The notes under the pieces were generated by a model. It did no database searches. It was not told where the DNA came from and saw only the letters and a list, made by a program, of their open reading frames with translations. Below are positions 35,096 through 50,225 of a DNA stretch of 64,000 nt, piece by piece. The translations under genes were made by a program, and so were the position numbers. The stretch's first letter is position 1. Every line of letters begins with the position of its first letter. The DNA is from Sinohyriopsis cumingii (Eukaryota > Mollusca > Bivalvia > Unionida > Unionidae), in assembly GCA_028554795.2 (NCBI GenBank), contig CM068841.1, positions 27,273,721-27,337,720 of the forward strand. The letters are read 5' to 3'.

Positions 35096-38000
35096 AAGTG
35101 TAATTGAATACGATGACGTGTTCAGTACTTGTTGAATATGATTATGCCCAGTTAAATTGATTATTCATATTATCTTCGACCGTCTACAGAACAAGTTGCC
35201 AAACAGCGAGTAAATTGTTTATTTCATTTACGACGGAAATCACTGCAAAATATGTCTTATATGCAATTTTTACACTGAATTGACCGTTTCATATCAAGGA
35301 CAATGCTATAAAGGTACATACTCCTCAAAATGGATTAACTCCTTTCGGTACTATAACACGACTGCCACAATGCTGTAAATCTGGCAACAAAGTCATCTGG
35401 AGGAAACCGTACCATGGGATGATTTTATGCAACTTACTTGTGTTTATTCGGATCTTTTGTCTCTGTGCTTTTGGTGCAGAATCCGAAAATTTTGTATAAA
35501 ATACTCGAAAAAAGAAATCAACAGGATTTTTTACTTTCAGTGATGGAATACAAGATCGATGACGTTAGATAGCACTTAATCAGACGTCATAATGTACCAA
35601 TTGCGTCACAATGTAAACGCTTCCGAGCCGACGAAACCATCGTCCTTTTCCATCGTATGCTGCTAAAATACGTATGTAAATAATGGCCATTTCGAACTGC
35701 CCTCAAGTCATTGGTTGGTATTACATCATAATTACGCAATTGACGTCATTACGACTATGTAGCAGGAATTACATAGCTATCGAGTGCCCTGTAACTTGTT
35801 TACCCAATATGATATTGACTCGTCTCGAAAGCCAAATAGTGAAACTTGTACTGGTTAGAGACCAATTCTCGCCGCATACCAATTGTCGCCATAGTAATAA
35901 TAACTCGTGACCGCACGCGAAGTTTTGATTCCTGTTTAGAAAATAAGAAGATTGATTTAAGCCAAAAAGTCCGAGCAAAAATAAGTATTAAGTAAGTCCA
36001 TTAAATAAAGAAAATAACTAAATTCCCCACTATAGCCCCTTACGCCTCCATTTACTGACGCGAGAAGTCACGTGGTACAATTAGCATACATAGGTCAACA
36101 AGAACTACGTCATAAAATAATACCTTGATGTAGGCTCCTTCTTTTATAGCAGACGCTGTAAAGGAGAATTACATTTCCACAATAAAGCATCCTCATTTAA
36201 GAAGTAGACATTAATGTAACCTATACATGTCATACAATGTTAAAAAAAATCCCATTTTTTTCAACCGGTGATTAAGTAAAATTACATGCATACCCATCAT
36301 AATTCGTAACTGGTACATAATATTAATTTGAATTACAAAGCAACACAACTTAAAAATTAATTTGTCAGAAATAACGATATTTTCTTTTAATGAAAGAGAA
36401 AATATAATCCAATAACCATGTGTGAGCAGATCATTAAATTTCAACACGTGGTGACAACTGGTACTCACTCTCCCGTAAAGTTCAACACCAACACCATTTT
36501 AATTAACGGTCCCCACGTAACCGTTCATGTTGCTGATTTCACATTTAACACGAGGAAAAAAATTGCTAAAGGCCATGCTTTTATGTATTCTACTGCCACG
36601 GAGCAAGTTCATGTCGGTAGTGGATGATTTAAAAAAACAACAGGAAAAAGTGGAGAGAATTGGTCTCCAACCAGTAGTCATTTTTTATTACTGATTTCAC
36701 ATATATTCGTCTTTACAAGTTGACCATATAAACGTCTGTTGCAATCGGTCTATCATCACTTTTCTCTTCGCCATATTGACAGTTTACTTCCTTTTGAGTT
36801 TGAATTCCTTCGTTTTCTGTAAGCCGTTTTCTGATTGGCTTGTGCAAGAAATGTGTAGATTATACTTCTCCAGACGTTAATAAAATCCGCAGCAACAGTC
36901 AGTTTGGTCAGCTTGCTTGCTAAACTTGTGTTTTCTTCCCCCGAGCATCACTTGCCCCAGGCATGGAATTATTTTTTGTTTGTTTTCTCGATAGTTCTAG
37001 GCCGTGACTGCTACAAGTAATGAGAAGGGTTAAAATTCATTTTCCTCCTTACGAATTTTAGTTCATCATATTTTTATTCGAATGGTTATTAACCCTTTTT
37101 CCTTGCGCCTCAGAGACGTGATACATACCATTTTGAGATAGTTTTGGGTCTGGGCTGTCAATACATTTTCCTTGGGACGAGACAGAGCTCGATTCTCATT
37201 TTTCATGATCATATTGATGCGCAGAGTTAGCTTACAGTTACAGTGTTACAATGTAGTACACAAAATAAAGTTAATATGTTTCTTATCTATAGTTTTGCAC
37301 ATTCCAAGCAAATGGTAATAATATTCATGGTAGTTTTCCGCGTTTGACCAATCATTTGGTGCTGCCCATCTCTATCCAGTTTTCTTCCCGAGAGGCGGAT
37401 ATGGAATTTTCAGAAATGACTTCAATTTTCAAGTTAAATCATTAAGACGATATGTAACTTTTCAAGTGTCAGATAGTCAGGATTGGTCAGAAAAAAGGAC
37501 GACTTTGATATATATATTATCGCAATCGTGCTGTTGCATATATATGTATCTAGCAGAGGTTCGTGTGTTCAAAACATGCAAACGTACAACCTGTTCGAAC
37601 GGAAAGGTGCTATATGACACTGGTGTGCTCCGCAGTATAATAATACTTCCTTTTCACATTTGTCGGAACGCATTTTGTAGGTAAATCAATGCACAGTGTA
37701 AAGGGAGACAGGTTAATTTTGATGCAGAAGATATGAATTTTGATTTTTTAAAATTTATACAGCTTACACCCCTCTGTCCTTATATAGCGTTGATGCGTGG
37801 AGTAAGTTACAAGAACGTGCATTTCTTTTAGATAGGGTTAAATAGTTTACAAAATGACAAATATGTAATTTACTGGGACAGATTAGGTTAATGCAATCCT
37901 ACCGCTTTCTTAAGTCACGTGTATTTATGTGATCAGGCTACGAAAATGAGGTGAATTTTCGAAAAAGGGATAAGGATGAACCTGTTGTTCTGAAACGCGT

Positions 38001-38270
38001 GTTTAATCTTTTAAACCTCGATTCTGGAGCTTGTTTTGTGTATAATAAGAATACAAGTTTCATTTCTACGTTAATACGATATGTGTCGTCTTGTGGTACT
38101 AAAAACAACACTCGATAAAATATGCTTTTAGTCCTACACAAACAAATATACCCGCTGTTAACGGAGACTTTTTTTTTTCTTTATATCTACTGAAAAAGTG
38201 GATATCCTCTGTTTCTTTGCCTAATGGGTTAATACAAGAGATTTATTCCACAACTATTTACTGTTATAAG
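35096..38270. other. Non-coding spacer, nothing recognised
   Basis: Only short frames without family resemblance. AT-rich throughout. Confidence 0.4.
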
Positions 38271-38314
38271 CCCTCTCATTGAACTCACGCGTAAAACCAA
38301 AAGATTCGCATAGG

Positions 38315-38500
38315 ATAGCAAATGTTAAGAAACATCTGAAAGATTGTCTGACAACCGCTCCTCTTTCGTCATGTCCCAAGACAGATCGCCCACTTATTAT
38401 ATATACAAACTCGAATCTAGTCGGTGTTGGTGCCGTTCTTTTGCAAGTTCAGAACGGTGAAGAACAAGATAACACGTCCTCAAGCAAAACTCTGAGACCA
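38315..38500 (+). mobile_element. Ty3/gypsy-type LTR retroelement fossil (RT/RNase H junction fragment)
   Basis: The frame shows LKDCLTTAPLS, RPLIIYTNSNLVGVGAVLLQ and SSSKTL. This matches the well-known junction between reverse transcriptase and RNase H in gypsy-type pol. Only about 60 codons survive. No LTRs or other parts were seen. Old and fragmentary. Confidence 0.65.
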
Positions 38501-38519
38501 TGTGGTGGCTCCGCCCATG

Positions 38520-40480
38520 CTATTTTCAACCTTTTGTCCGCAGCTTCTTCCTGTATTGCATTTATAAACTAAATATCCAGGAACTCTGAAGGCCCGTTTT
38601 CCGGTTTCAACCTGCATCCTGAATGTGACTCGTATTATTCGTTGAGCTATTTATTGGGACAACAAAGAAAATGTATGGATCATAATGTATATATACAATT
38701 TTTGCCAGGACAATGAAGGAAAAACGGTGGGATCTTCGCGATAGTCCCTTTACTTTCCGATGCGACTGGTCAGTGAGTGGCTTCAATAGGCGGGTGATGG
38801 GGGTGTGGACCGCAATGGATGGCACCATCAGAGGGGGTGACACCAAAATGACTGTCTATGAACGTTTGGAATTTTTTACGCAGGAAGGAGGTCCATGTAT
38901 TATTCTTAGAGCATGCAAATAATAAGTAAACAAATATATACCAAACAATTTAGGAGCTAGTATATGATTTTAAGTTTTTCATAAAGAGTAACCTACTGAA
39001 TTCAACGTACAAAGAAGTGTCATAACTGAAGAGGCGCGCCATGTCAGTGAGGAAAACTCAGAACAGTTTCTCTCAGTAAAGAAAGCAGGTCACTAACCAT
39101 CTTGGGAAATATTTAAGATTCAGTCTGATATAAAATGATCAGAAGATTGATTAAAACATGTTAGCTGGTGCTGGCAAAAGTAGACACATAAAATAAGAAC
39201 ATTCGCAATAAATCAATAGTCGACGTTTGCAATCTACGTTATAACGGAAGTCAATTATTACGGAAGTCACTTTATTACGGAAGTTACTAAAACATCTATA
39301 TCATCGAAATTCTCATGGAAGAGCTCGACAGGAAAAGTCTAAAGTCTCAAGGAAGCGCCCAAGACATGAAAAGTTTCAGTTAAATATAAAATGATATACG
39401 AAGAATTGATATTTCCTTTTATTTTCAAAAAACTCGTTCAGCTTTATTCTGCGAAATTTTCTTTCGGATGAAAATGTTGAGTAATAATGTGATGGGAAAT
39501 TATTTATGACTAATACCATAATACATATTTATATAGGTCTACAACAACAACAACTACTACTACGTATTATTATTATTATTATTATTCTTTATATATTCGC
39601 CTCATCTATTTAAGCTATAGATACTCTTTAATAAACATAGCAAGCTACTCGATTCTGACAATGATATATCCTATAAATAAATACATAAGAAGCATAATTC
39701 GAGTTAATAGTACCAAGTAATTGTGATGATGGGGTCCAATAGTCAAAAAGTGCAAAACATCCACCATAACAGTTATCTCACCACCCCCACCTTGTAACTA
39801 TCAGAGTCTGCGTCTTACATTGTAGAAATGCGAGTCCAGTTGTTATAACGCTAGTCTTTGAACAACGCCCCAGCTCTCAATCCCTTAATCCATTTACTTA
39901 TAGTTTTAAACTCATTTTGGTAACGAGCCACAGTGAAAGTGCTGTAACCCCAATGTTCTTGGCAGATTTTGAGTTCCTAGCTTTGTTTTCAAATCTTTTC
40001 ATAGAAAGAATTATTAATGTTCACAAACACTGCAAAGCTATGATATTTTATTCTATCAAATCAATTTATTCAGTTTCATAAATAAAATATATATTCCACC
40101 ATTTTTATTTCGTTTTAATGGCATATGTCTCCCAGTTCAGCGTTTACTTTACTTTGCACATAGCTCTATTTATAGAAGTTAATATAAAGTAGTTCTCCGT
40201 ACAGTAGTTATACAGAAATAAACACAATTGGGTATATCACATGGTTATGTTTTGACCAATGGAAATATTCCCTACATTTATCAACTGAGGCAACTACAAC
40301 TGACCTATCATCACTTGGTAATCATGCTGATCAATTAACCAATCAGCGAACGTAAATTGCTTTCGTTCGCCGTTTTCCTCCGACAAGCTGCTTGTGGCAA
40401 TAATGAATTGATTACGATAAGTATGTAACAATTTCGCAATGATTTTATTTTATTTCTTCATCGATAAGGGTAAAAAGAAG
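38520..40480. other. Non-coding spacer
   Basis: AT-rich, with an ACA/CTA/TTA trinucleotide run at 39541-39588. A 69-aa frame at 38713-38922 (plus) has no recognised family. Confidence 0.4.
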
Positions 40481-40482
40481 TC

Positions 40483-40668
40483 AATGGGAGCCTTGTAATT
40501 CTGAAAACCGATACCCAGATCGTCTAAATGGACGAATTAGATGTATTCCTTTCCCGAAACATAGTAAAAAATTCGATGGAAAAAGACCTTTTTGTGGTTG
40601 CTTGTACGATCAGCTGAATATGGAAGCGATTGATGGCAATTACATGTTTGTTTGCAGAAACGTATGAA
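40483..40668 (+). pseudogene. THAP-like zinc-finger fragment
   Basis: The open stretch includes GRIRCIPFPKHSKKFD, then CGCLYDQLN and YMFVCRNV before a stop. The order resembles animal THAP-type domains (IPFPK, a central basic/aromatic part, YVCSxHF at the end). The terminal C-x2-H is not preserved and there is no start codon in place. It lies just left of Polinton copy C. It may be a host exon relic or a DNA-transposon remnant. Confidence 0.4.
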
Positions 40669-40799
40669 GAAAACATGTTGCGTCGATGGAAAAAAGAAGA
40701 AATTGAAATTGAAAAATAAATGTAAAAATAAACGTTTCTAGAATATTGGTGGAGAAACCCATAACTTTCGGGCTTTTATGTATATTATTTTTCTTAAGG

Positions 40800-41330
40800 A
40801 CGGGACTTTGTAGAAGCCAACAAATTTGGAAATGTCATCATTGGCGGCTATGTGACAGCCCATGCTCGCTGAAAATTGTACTAAACTTTGGAACTGTTAG
40901 TTGATCGTGTCATGTACTTTGACACGGACAGTTGCATCAACATTGATCGCCTGGGTCAACGTCACCCTGACATCGAAGGAAACTAGGAGCCTGGATAGAC
41001 GAACACCTAAACATTACGGCTACGAATGCCGGGACAAACAAGGAGAAGTGTACTCGAAGTGTAAAGTGAAAGGATTGACTCTCAATTATCACAGTAGTCG
41101 AGTGGTGCACTTTGGGATATTGAAAGAAACATTGCAGTCTGGACAGGATGGACACTTTAATGTGACCACCTACGAACCGCACATGATTGTACGTTTACAT
41201 ACTCACCAAATCTGTGTACCAGAAGCGAGTGCGGCTTCCCAACACCACTTTACCGCACGGTCACGTCGATATTGGTCAGCATATAAAAAGGGACAACGTC
41301 GAAGACCGACATTTCATTGTAGCTACTAAG
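40800..41330 (+). pseudogene. polB C-terminal fragment, copy C
   Basis: Contains FGNVIIGGYVTAHAR, MYFDTDSCIN (motif C) and LTLNYHSSRVVHFGILKE, matching the end of the copy A polymerase. Truncated and broken. Confidence 0.8.
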
Positions 41331-41389
41331 ACCAAGTGAGAAATATAAATCCCTTTAAACAGACATCATTCAAATTCGGTGATTCTCAA

Positions 41390-41818
41390 GTGGAGTACGA
41401 TGCTGTGCATTGCGATGTGCCTTACGATGTGACCTCAGCGATGCAGTAAAGCATCATGGGAACTTTGCTATGAGTACTATTAACACTATTACCGCTACAC
41501 CTACCATGAAAGGGATGCTTTGCGTGTCAAACCTGACGGATGTGAAAGCGATGCCTCTCGTTATCGTGGACTCTTTAATGGTTTTCATGGTCACTGTCAT
41601 CCTCCACCACGTGAAACCATTCAGCTACCACCCTACGGATGTAATCCAAAAACTGGGCAAATTCCTGCGGGTTTCACCGTACCCTCATCGTAAGGGGATA
41701 AAGTCAAGTGCTTCAGCTGCGGTGTGTCACTTCACCAGTGGGATCAAAAAGATTCGGCTTACCTGGAACATGCCGATAGTCTCCGGATTGTCACTACCTA
41801 CCTTTAGTGGGACCTAGT
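41390..41818 (+). pseudogene. BIR-domain gene, copy C (broken)
   Basis: KVKCFSCGVSLHQWDQKDSA and YLEHAD follow the BIR pattern C-x2-C...W...D...H. The Thr-rich N-terminal region and position after polB match copy B. A few breaks. Confidence 0.65.
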
Positions 41819-41835
41819 CATTGAAGTGGCATACT

Positions 41836-42226
41836 ATGTCGTTTAAGAAACCAGCTTGGCTAGGAGTTAAAGTTTGGACAACACCTATACAAGTATTTAA
41901 AACCCACTTAAAAATAATATTTAAGGATTACCAAACAAACGCAAGAGAAGATTTACAAGGATGTTTGGCACGGATTTGCTAGAGCAAAATCTCAATTGGT
42001 GACTGTAGAAACGTTGTGTCGAGAAATTCACAAGAGGAAAGTGAAAAACGTCAACAAATTCGTCAGATTTCTCTGATTCAAGTCTGCGTTCACCTGATTA
42101 TTCAGCCTTAGGCCGTTTACATGACAATATTTTATTGACATTCTTGACCGTTACCATGAATGGCAGCGGTCAGAATAACTCACTTTGTTCATTACTTTCG
42201 CTTTAGGAGAAGATTTCAAATAAAAT
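41836..42226 (+). pseudogene. Accessory gene delta, copy C (broken)
   Basis: Starts MSFKKPAWLGVKVWTTPIQV a few bases after the BIR gene, as in copy B. Several breaks. Confidence 0.5.
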
Positions 42227-42246
42227 AATACTGAATGACGTGATCA

Positions 42247-42616
42247 TGGATACTTCATAAGAGAACATTCGTGGTTTTCCTGTGGAGTTGAGAGAACGCA
42301 TTTAGCGAGAGTTGGTCAAACTACAAGTGAAACGCCAAGAACAGTTGAATCCGTTACGTAACCTGTGTTTAAACCACTGGTACCTGAATCCTATAACAGG
42401 ACTGATTCAGATGAAAGTGTTCCAGTGGTCAGATATTGTTCAATTAGACAATAACCAGAAGACTGGTGTCTACTCATCCTACTTGCTACATGTTGGCCAT
42501 ACTACAACGAGTACCAGAGGAAGAGATAGTGGATTACCAAAATCTTTTACGCTATCAAATTGTGTCTCTATATGAAATTTCTGTGCGATGTGTAGTGTGT
42601 GAACTAGTGACTAAAT
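42247..42616 (+). pseudogene. Accessory gene beta, only in copy C (broken)
   Basis: The first part (GFPVELRERI followed by a K/Q-rich helix) resembles the LPNEL region of delta. The end (PEEEIVDYQNLLRYQIVS) resembles the start of gamma (DYQHLLREL). So it may be a paralogue or a fusion of neighbours. It has a CVVCEL pair of cysteines. Copies A and B lack it. Function unknown. Confidence 0.4.
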
Positions 42617-42698
42617 AATCTGGTTTTGCTACTAGAGTACGATTAGTTTTGTGCATAAAGTACACTTAGTACATCCGACAAAAGAGGGTATAAAAACG

Positions 42699-42705
42699 GG
42701 GTACC
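42699..42705 (+). promoter_or_regulatory. TATA box of gene gamma, copy C
   Basis: TATAAAA eleven bases before the ATG at 42716. The same arrangement is kept in copy B (24212-24218), which argues that it is functional in the family. Confidence 0.6.
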
Positions 42706-42715
42706 ATGCCACATT

Positions 42716-43382
42716 CTTTATCACTCGTGATACTATGAATTCCGTGGAAGGAGATCAATGACACTATTCAGACAGCAGAGGATTACCAACACTTATTACA
42801 TGAACTGTGTCCATTCAGTTGGGGTCGACGAGTGATGTGTGTCTTCCTTTTGGGGATTTCATTTACCAGTCGATTCCTTGTGGACTTTTTACGAACTTTA
42901 CTTGCCACCAAATGAAACATGAAAGTGATCCTTTTAAACGTCCAGGAGAAACTCATTTTGTTCAAAGCCTTGCGTTTTCATCTGGATACTTCTCGACAAT
43001 GTGTGTGTAGCTTGTGCCTTACACCCTCATTGGACAGATGCACGTGTCTGGAAAATGTGGGGTTTTGAGGCTTGGACAAAAGAAGTGGCCACTTATGCCC
43101 AAGAGTTGTGATCCTCAATTCAAAGAACCAGAGAGAAAAACACTTTTAAACCTGTGTTAGTGACAGTGCTAGCCGAACCCCATTCCGGGAGGATGCTTGT
43201 GTGACTGTACCCAATGTAGAGACTCTAAGAACATTACACGCTATCCTTAGGATGCCTTGGTTACCAAAACATGTTGTAAAGTAACTTGTTTATATACCAC
43301 TTTGACCATTTTATGTGTATTCTAGCGTTTTACTTATACATTTGGTTTTTATGCATTTTTGTCTTTCGTGTTGTTCCATATT
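42716..43382 (+). pseudogene. Accessory gene gamma, copy C (broken)
   Basis: Shares PCGLFTNFTCHQMKHE and GFEAWTKEVATYAQEL with copy B and ends in a hydrophobic segment. An AATAAA polyadenylation signal follows near 43390. Several breaks. Confidence 0.5.
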
Positions 43383-43465
43383 AATTTGCAATAAACGTGA
43401 CCTGAAAAAAATATAAAAACTTTAGTCTTATCTGTCATCGTGTAAAAACTGACATTTCCTACACT

Positions 43466-44213
43466 ATGGCTAGATCTGCTGTCTCTGCTCCCTCTTCCTC
43501 CAATTTCAAAGTCATCGACGAACACTTAGATCGTACTAGTTGGAAGACATTGTATCTTCGCTATCCCTTTAACATGTTAATTGCTGAACCTAGTCGTTCA
43601 GGCAAAACCGAATTTGTCAAACGTTTGATCGAACATAAATATCATTTGATCGATTGTCCTTCTCATCGGATCGTGTGGTGTTGCAAAGAGTGGCAATAGG
43701 CGTACAGCCTCTTGCGAGAAAGTCAAGGCGATTCCATCGTGTTTGTGGAAGGAATTCCTAGCGAAGAAGACGGACTCGTGCCTGACCCCAGTTAAACCCA
43801 TCTGGTTATTTTCGACGACATGTTAGGAGAAGACAAAGCAGAAATTAAACTGTGGTTTACGCGCAAAGGGCATCATAGTAATACCAGTGTCATTTACATT
43901 ACCCAAAATTTGTTTCAACAAAGTAAAGCCCATCGCACCACCAGTCTCAATGCTCATTATGTGGTCTTGTTTAAAAGATCTAGAGATAAATCGCAAACGC
44001 AAATCTTAGCCAAACAGCTAGGAACACCGTGGCTGACTCATGCTACGATGATGTCATTCAAACCCCACACGCCTATTTACTCGTGGACTTAATACCAACC
44101 ACCCCGATTATTTGCGATTTCGTACCCATCTGTTTCACCACTGGTGCCAAGTCCTCGTCGACGACTTAACAAAAAAGATCTATAAAATTCTCGGACACTT
44201 TGAATATGTCTCA
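43466..44213 (+). pseudogene. Packaging ATPase, copy C (broken)
   Basis: Readable from MARSAVSAPSSSNFKVIDEH through a Walker A region with a changed residue compared with copies A and B, then LVIFDDMLGED. Several breaks. Confidence 0.8.
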
Positions 44214-44225
44214 CACACCGTCAAC

Positions 44226-47800
<3,575 letters not shown>

Positions 47801-47810
47801 GAGACCCCTG

Positions 47811-47970
47811 GGTCAGATTAGCGTCAAGGGAAATTTAACATGGAGAAAAATCGTGGGTCAGATTAGCGTCAAGGGAAATTAACATGGAGAAAAATCGTGG
47901 GACGGTTTAGCGTCAAAGGAATTTAAACAGGATGGGACTTTATAGCGTCAAGGGAAATTGAACATGGGAT
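47811..47970. repeat. Tandem repeats (about 44-bp unit) at the left edge of copy A
   Basis: About three and a half units share GGTCAGATTAGCGTCAAGGG and AACATGGAGAAAAATCGTGG. A poly-T run follows. Placed like the array at 7356-7475 in copy B, so probably subterminal. Confidence 0.75.
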
Positions 47971-48045
47971 TTTTTTTTTTTTTTTAAATTTTTTTAAAAA
48001 AGGGGTAGGCAATGGAAAGGCTATCTCTTTTCGAGAAATATGGCT

Positions 48046-48061
48046 GGCCCTGAAAAGGGCC
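48046..48061 (-). terminator. Histone-type 3' stem-loop, leftmost gene of copy A
   Basis: Minus strand GGCCCT-TTTC-AGGGCC, a perfect stem, preceded by CCAAA as in real histone genes. It is followed by AGCCATATTT and CTCGAAAAGAGAT. It ends about 25 bases past the stop of the gene at 48086. Confidence 0.85.
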
Positions 48062-48085
48062 TTTGGGTTTATGTTAATATTAATA

Positions 48086-48310
48086 TTAACATAGATGGCA
48101 TCTGTCACATCTTCTTCTTCTTCTTCTTAAACTCCTTCTAACTGCCGGTCCATACACAAGTACCCTCTTGAGACATCCTTGTCTTTCTATGTAAACTCTC
48201 CTCATCCATTGACTAGTATCTGTCCTATCAACAACAGTCCACTTGGACCTGACATACATGAGCATGTCCGTCCTAAACATCATGGAAGACACAAGGGTGG
48301 ATGACTCAAT
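48086..48310 (-). pseudogene. End gene of copy A, 5' part replaced by minisatellite
   Basis: Codes ESSTLVSSMMFRTDML and RQGCLKRVLVYGPAVRRSLR, then an arginine run and CDRCHLC. Homologous to the outward-pointing gene at 31197-31424 in copy B. Upstream sequence is the 188-bp minisatellite, which may have displaced the original start. No family recognised. Product basic. Confidence 0.5.
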
Positions 48311-49130
48311 GAGCGGGTACAAACACAAACACACAAACACAAACACACAAACACAAACACACAAACACATACGCTAAGAAACAATAAACAAAATCCATAA
48401 TCTACTATCCTCACAATCGTACGTGAGCGCTTACAAAACCCAAACTATACTCTCCACATACGCTAAGAAACAATAAACAAATCCATAATCTACTATCCAC
48501 ACAATCGTACGTGAGCGGGTACAAACACAAACACACAAACACAAACACACAAACACATACGCTAAGAAACAATAAACAAAATCCATAATCTACTATCCTC
48601 ACAATCGTACGTGAGCGCTTACAAAACCCAAACTATACTCTCCACATACGCTAAGAAACAATAAACAAATCCATAATCTACTATCCACACAATCGTACGT
48701 GAGCGGGTACAAACACAAACACACAAACACAAACACACAAACACATACGCTAAGAAACAATAAACAAAACCCATAATCTACTATCCTCACAATCGTACGT
48801 GAGCGGTTACAAAACCCAAACTATACTCTTCACATACGCTAAGAAACAATAAACAAATCCATAATCTACTATCCACACAATCGTACGTGAGCGGGTACAA
48901 ACACAAACACACAAACACAAACACACAAACACATACGCTAAGAAACAATAAACAAATCCATAATCTACTATCCACACAATCGTACGTGAGCGGTTACAAA
49001 ACCCAAACTATACTCTCCACATACGCTAAGAAACAATAAACAAAATCCATAATCTACTATCCACACAATCGTACGTGAGCGCTTACAGAACCCTAACTAT
49101 ACTCTTCACCTACGCTAAGAAACAATAAAG
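48300..49130. repeat. Minisatellite, 188-bp higher-order unit
   Basis: About four units at exact 188-bp spacing. Each holds two diverged half-units of about 90 bp (ACATACGCTAAGAAACAATA ... ATCTACTATCCACACAATCG) plus an ACACAAAC run. The RIVDYGFCLL frames across it are artefacts. Single worn half-units occur near 8450-8630 and 49950-50080, so the array grew from an ordinary spacer sequence of this gene cluster. Confidence 0.9.
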
Positions 49131-49295
49131 AAACCCATAATCTACTATTCCCACAAACATACCTTAGCTCTTACAAGCACCAACACACAAACACATACCC
49201 TCACACTATCTTAGAAAAGAGTTAGTGTTTATATTCACACTACTCTACCTACACATTGGCAAATTGATGGTTATTTCTTTTCTAGAGTATTGGGT

Positions 49296-49311
49296 AGCCC
49301 TGAAAAGGGCT
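49296..49311 (-). terminator. Histone-type 3' stem-loop of the E/K-rich gene, copy A
   Basis: Minus strand AGCCCT-TTTC-AGGGCT, preceded by AAAAAAAC. It is followed by ACCCAATACT and CTAGAAAAGAAAT. About 29 bases past the stop at 49340. Confidence 0.85.
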
Positions 49312-49339
49312 GTTTTTTTGGAACTTCATGGACACCTGG

Positions 49340-49726
49340 TTAATGGTGGCACCTTCCAGGCCTGGCGCCACATACACATCTTATCCCCCAGTTACTTTTT
49401 ACTTTTTTGGGGGAGAGAGCAGAGGCAGGATATGTCGCTTCAGAATCCCAATTTTCGCTCTCTGGGATTCTGAAATTTATTCTTCTTCTCTTCTTTTCCT
49501 TCTCCTCCTCCTCTTCTTTGTTTCTTCTCTCCTCCTCTTTGTATCTTCTTTCCTCTTCTTCTTCTTCTTTATATCTTCTCTCCTCCTCTTCTTTTTTTCT
49601 TCTTTCCTCCTCCTCTCTTATCCTTCCCTCCTCCACAATGGCTTCCGCGGCCAGTTCATTCAACAGGCGCCTGGCATATTCCAGATGCACATGACGTTCC
49701 AACAGTTTAGACAGTCTCGTGTTCAT
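49340..49726 (-). CDS. E/K-rich accessory protein with Cys/His tail, copy A
   Basis: A 128-aa frame with a clear ATG (MNTRLSKLLERHVHLEYARR). Residues 1-35 look like an amphipathic helix. About 35-85 is a long E/K/R helix, probably coiled coil. The last part ends CVCGARPGRCHH, conserved in the broken homologue of copy B (8853-9350). That conservation suggests a bound metal or disulphides at the C-terminus. No known family. The gene has its own TATA promoter and histone-type 3' end, so it looks like a single-gene transcription unit, perhaps S-phase linked. It looks whole. Confidence 0.65.
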   Translation of the reverse strand: MNTRLSKLLERHVHLEYARRLLNELAAEAIVEEGRIREEEERRKKEEEERRYKEEEEEERRYKEEERRNKEEEEEKEKKRRRINFRIPESENWDSEATYPASALSPKKVKSNWGIRCVCGARPGRCHH

Positions 49727-49776
49727 TTTTGGTGTTGATCAATCAACAAGGGTAGCTAGACTGCCCAGCGAGTTTC

Positions 49777-49885
49777 AATTTATAGTGAAAGCGCGGACGT
49801 GAAGGAAAACATCCCCCTAAAAAACATAAAATTGATGTTACCTTCATCATGACCAAAAACAACAACGCGCGGACCTAAAAGAAAC
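49777..49885 (-). promoter_or_regulatory. Promoter module: TATA plus doubled upstream box
   Basis: CTATAAATT (49777-49785) lies about 51 bases before the ATG at 49726. TTTTCCTTCACGTCCGCGC (49791-49809) is just upstream. A second, diverged box is at 49867-49885. The same box precedes the next gene (50649-50667) and, diverged, a copy B gene (8409-8427). Confidence 0.65.
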
Positions 49886-50182
49886 ACTCACTCACTTTTT
49901 TATGCTACCCATCACTATTTTAAATTTTTTTTATAAATCACTTCAATAGACTATCCACATACGCAAAGCAATTCAATCTAACTCCAAATATACACCTCAA
50001 ACACCAAAAAAAAACATCATTTTAATCTACTATCCATACCAACTTACTTAACCACTTACAAACACAAACACACAAACACATACCCTCACATTTTTTAAAA
50101 AAGAGTTAGTGTTTATTTTCACACTACTCTACCTACACACATTGGCAAATCGATCGTTATTTCTTTTCTAGAGTATTGGGGT

Positions 50183-50198
50183 AGCCCTGAAAAGGACT
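50183..50198 (-). terminator. Histone-type 3' stem-loop of the Q-rich gene at 50226, copy A
   Basis: Minus strand AGTCCT-TTTC-AGGGCT (one U-G pair), preceded by AAAAAAAC. It is followed by ACCCCAATAC and CTAGAAAAGAAAT. About 28 bases past the stop. Confidence 0.8.
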
Positions 50199-50225
50199 GT
50201 TTTTTTGTTTGCTATGGCATTCTTT

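Noticed and set aside
36418-36627. 69-aa frame (MCEQIIKFQHVV...)
   Set aside because: Compositionally gene-like, but no family, splice or promoter support, and it stands alone in AT-rich spacer.
48411-48975. Four nearly identical 62-63-aa frames (RIVDYGFCLLFLSVCVCVFVFV...) on the minus strand
   Set aside because: They are translations of the 188-bp minisatellite with no start context, promoter or family match.
48300-49130. Regular repeat array as a possible CRISPR
   Set aside because: Units are 188 bp and contiguous, with no unique spacers, in animal DNA. It is a minisatellite.
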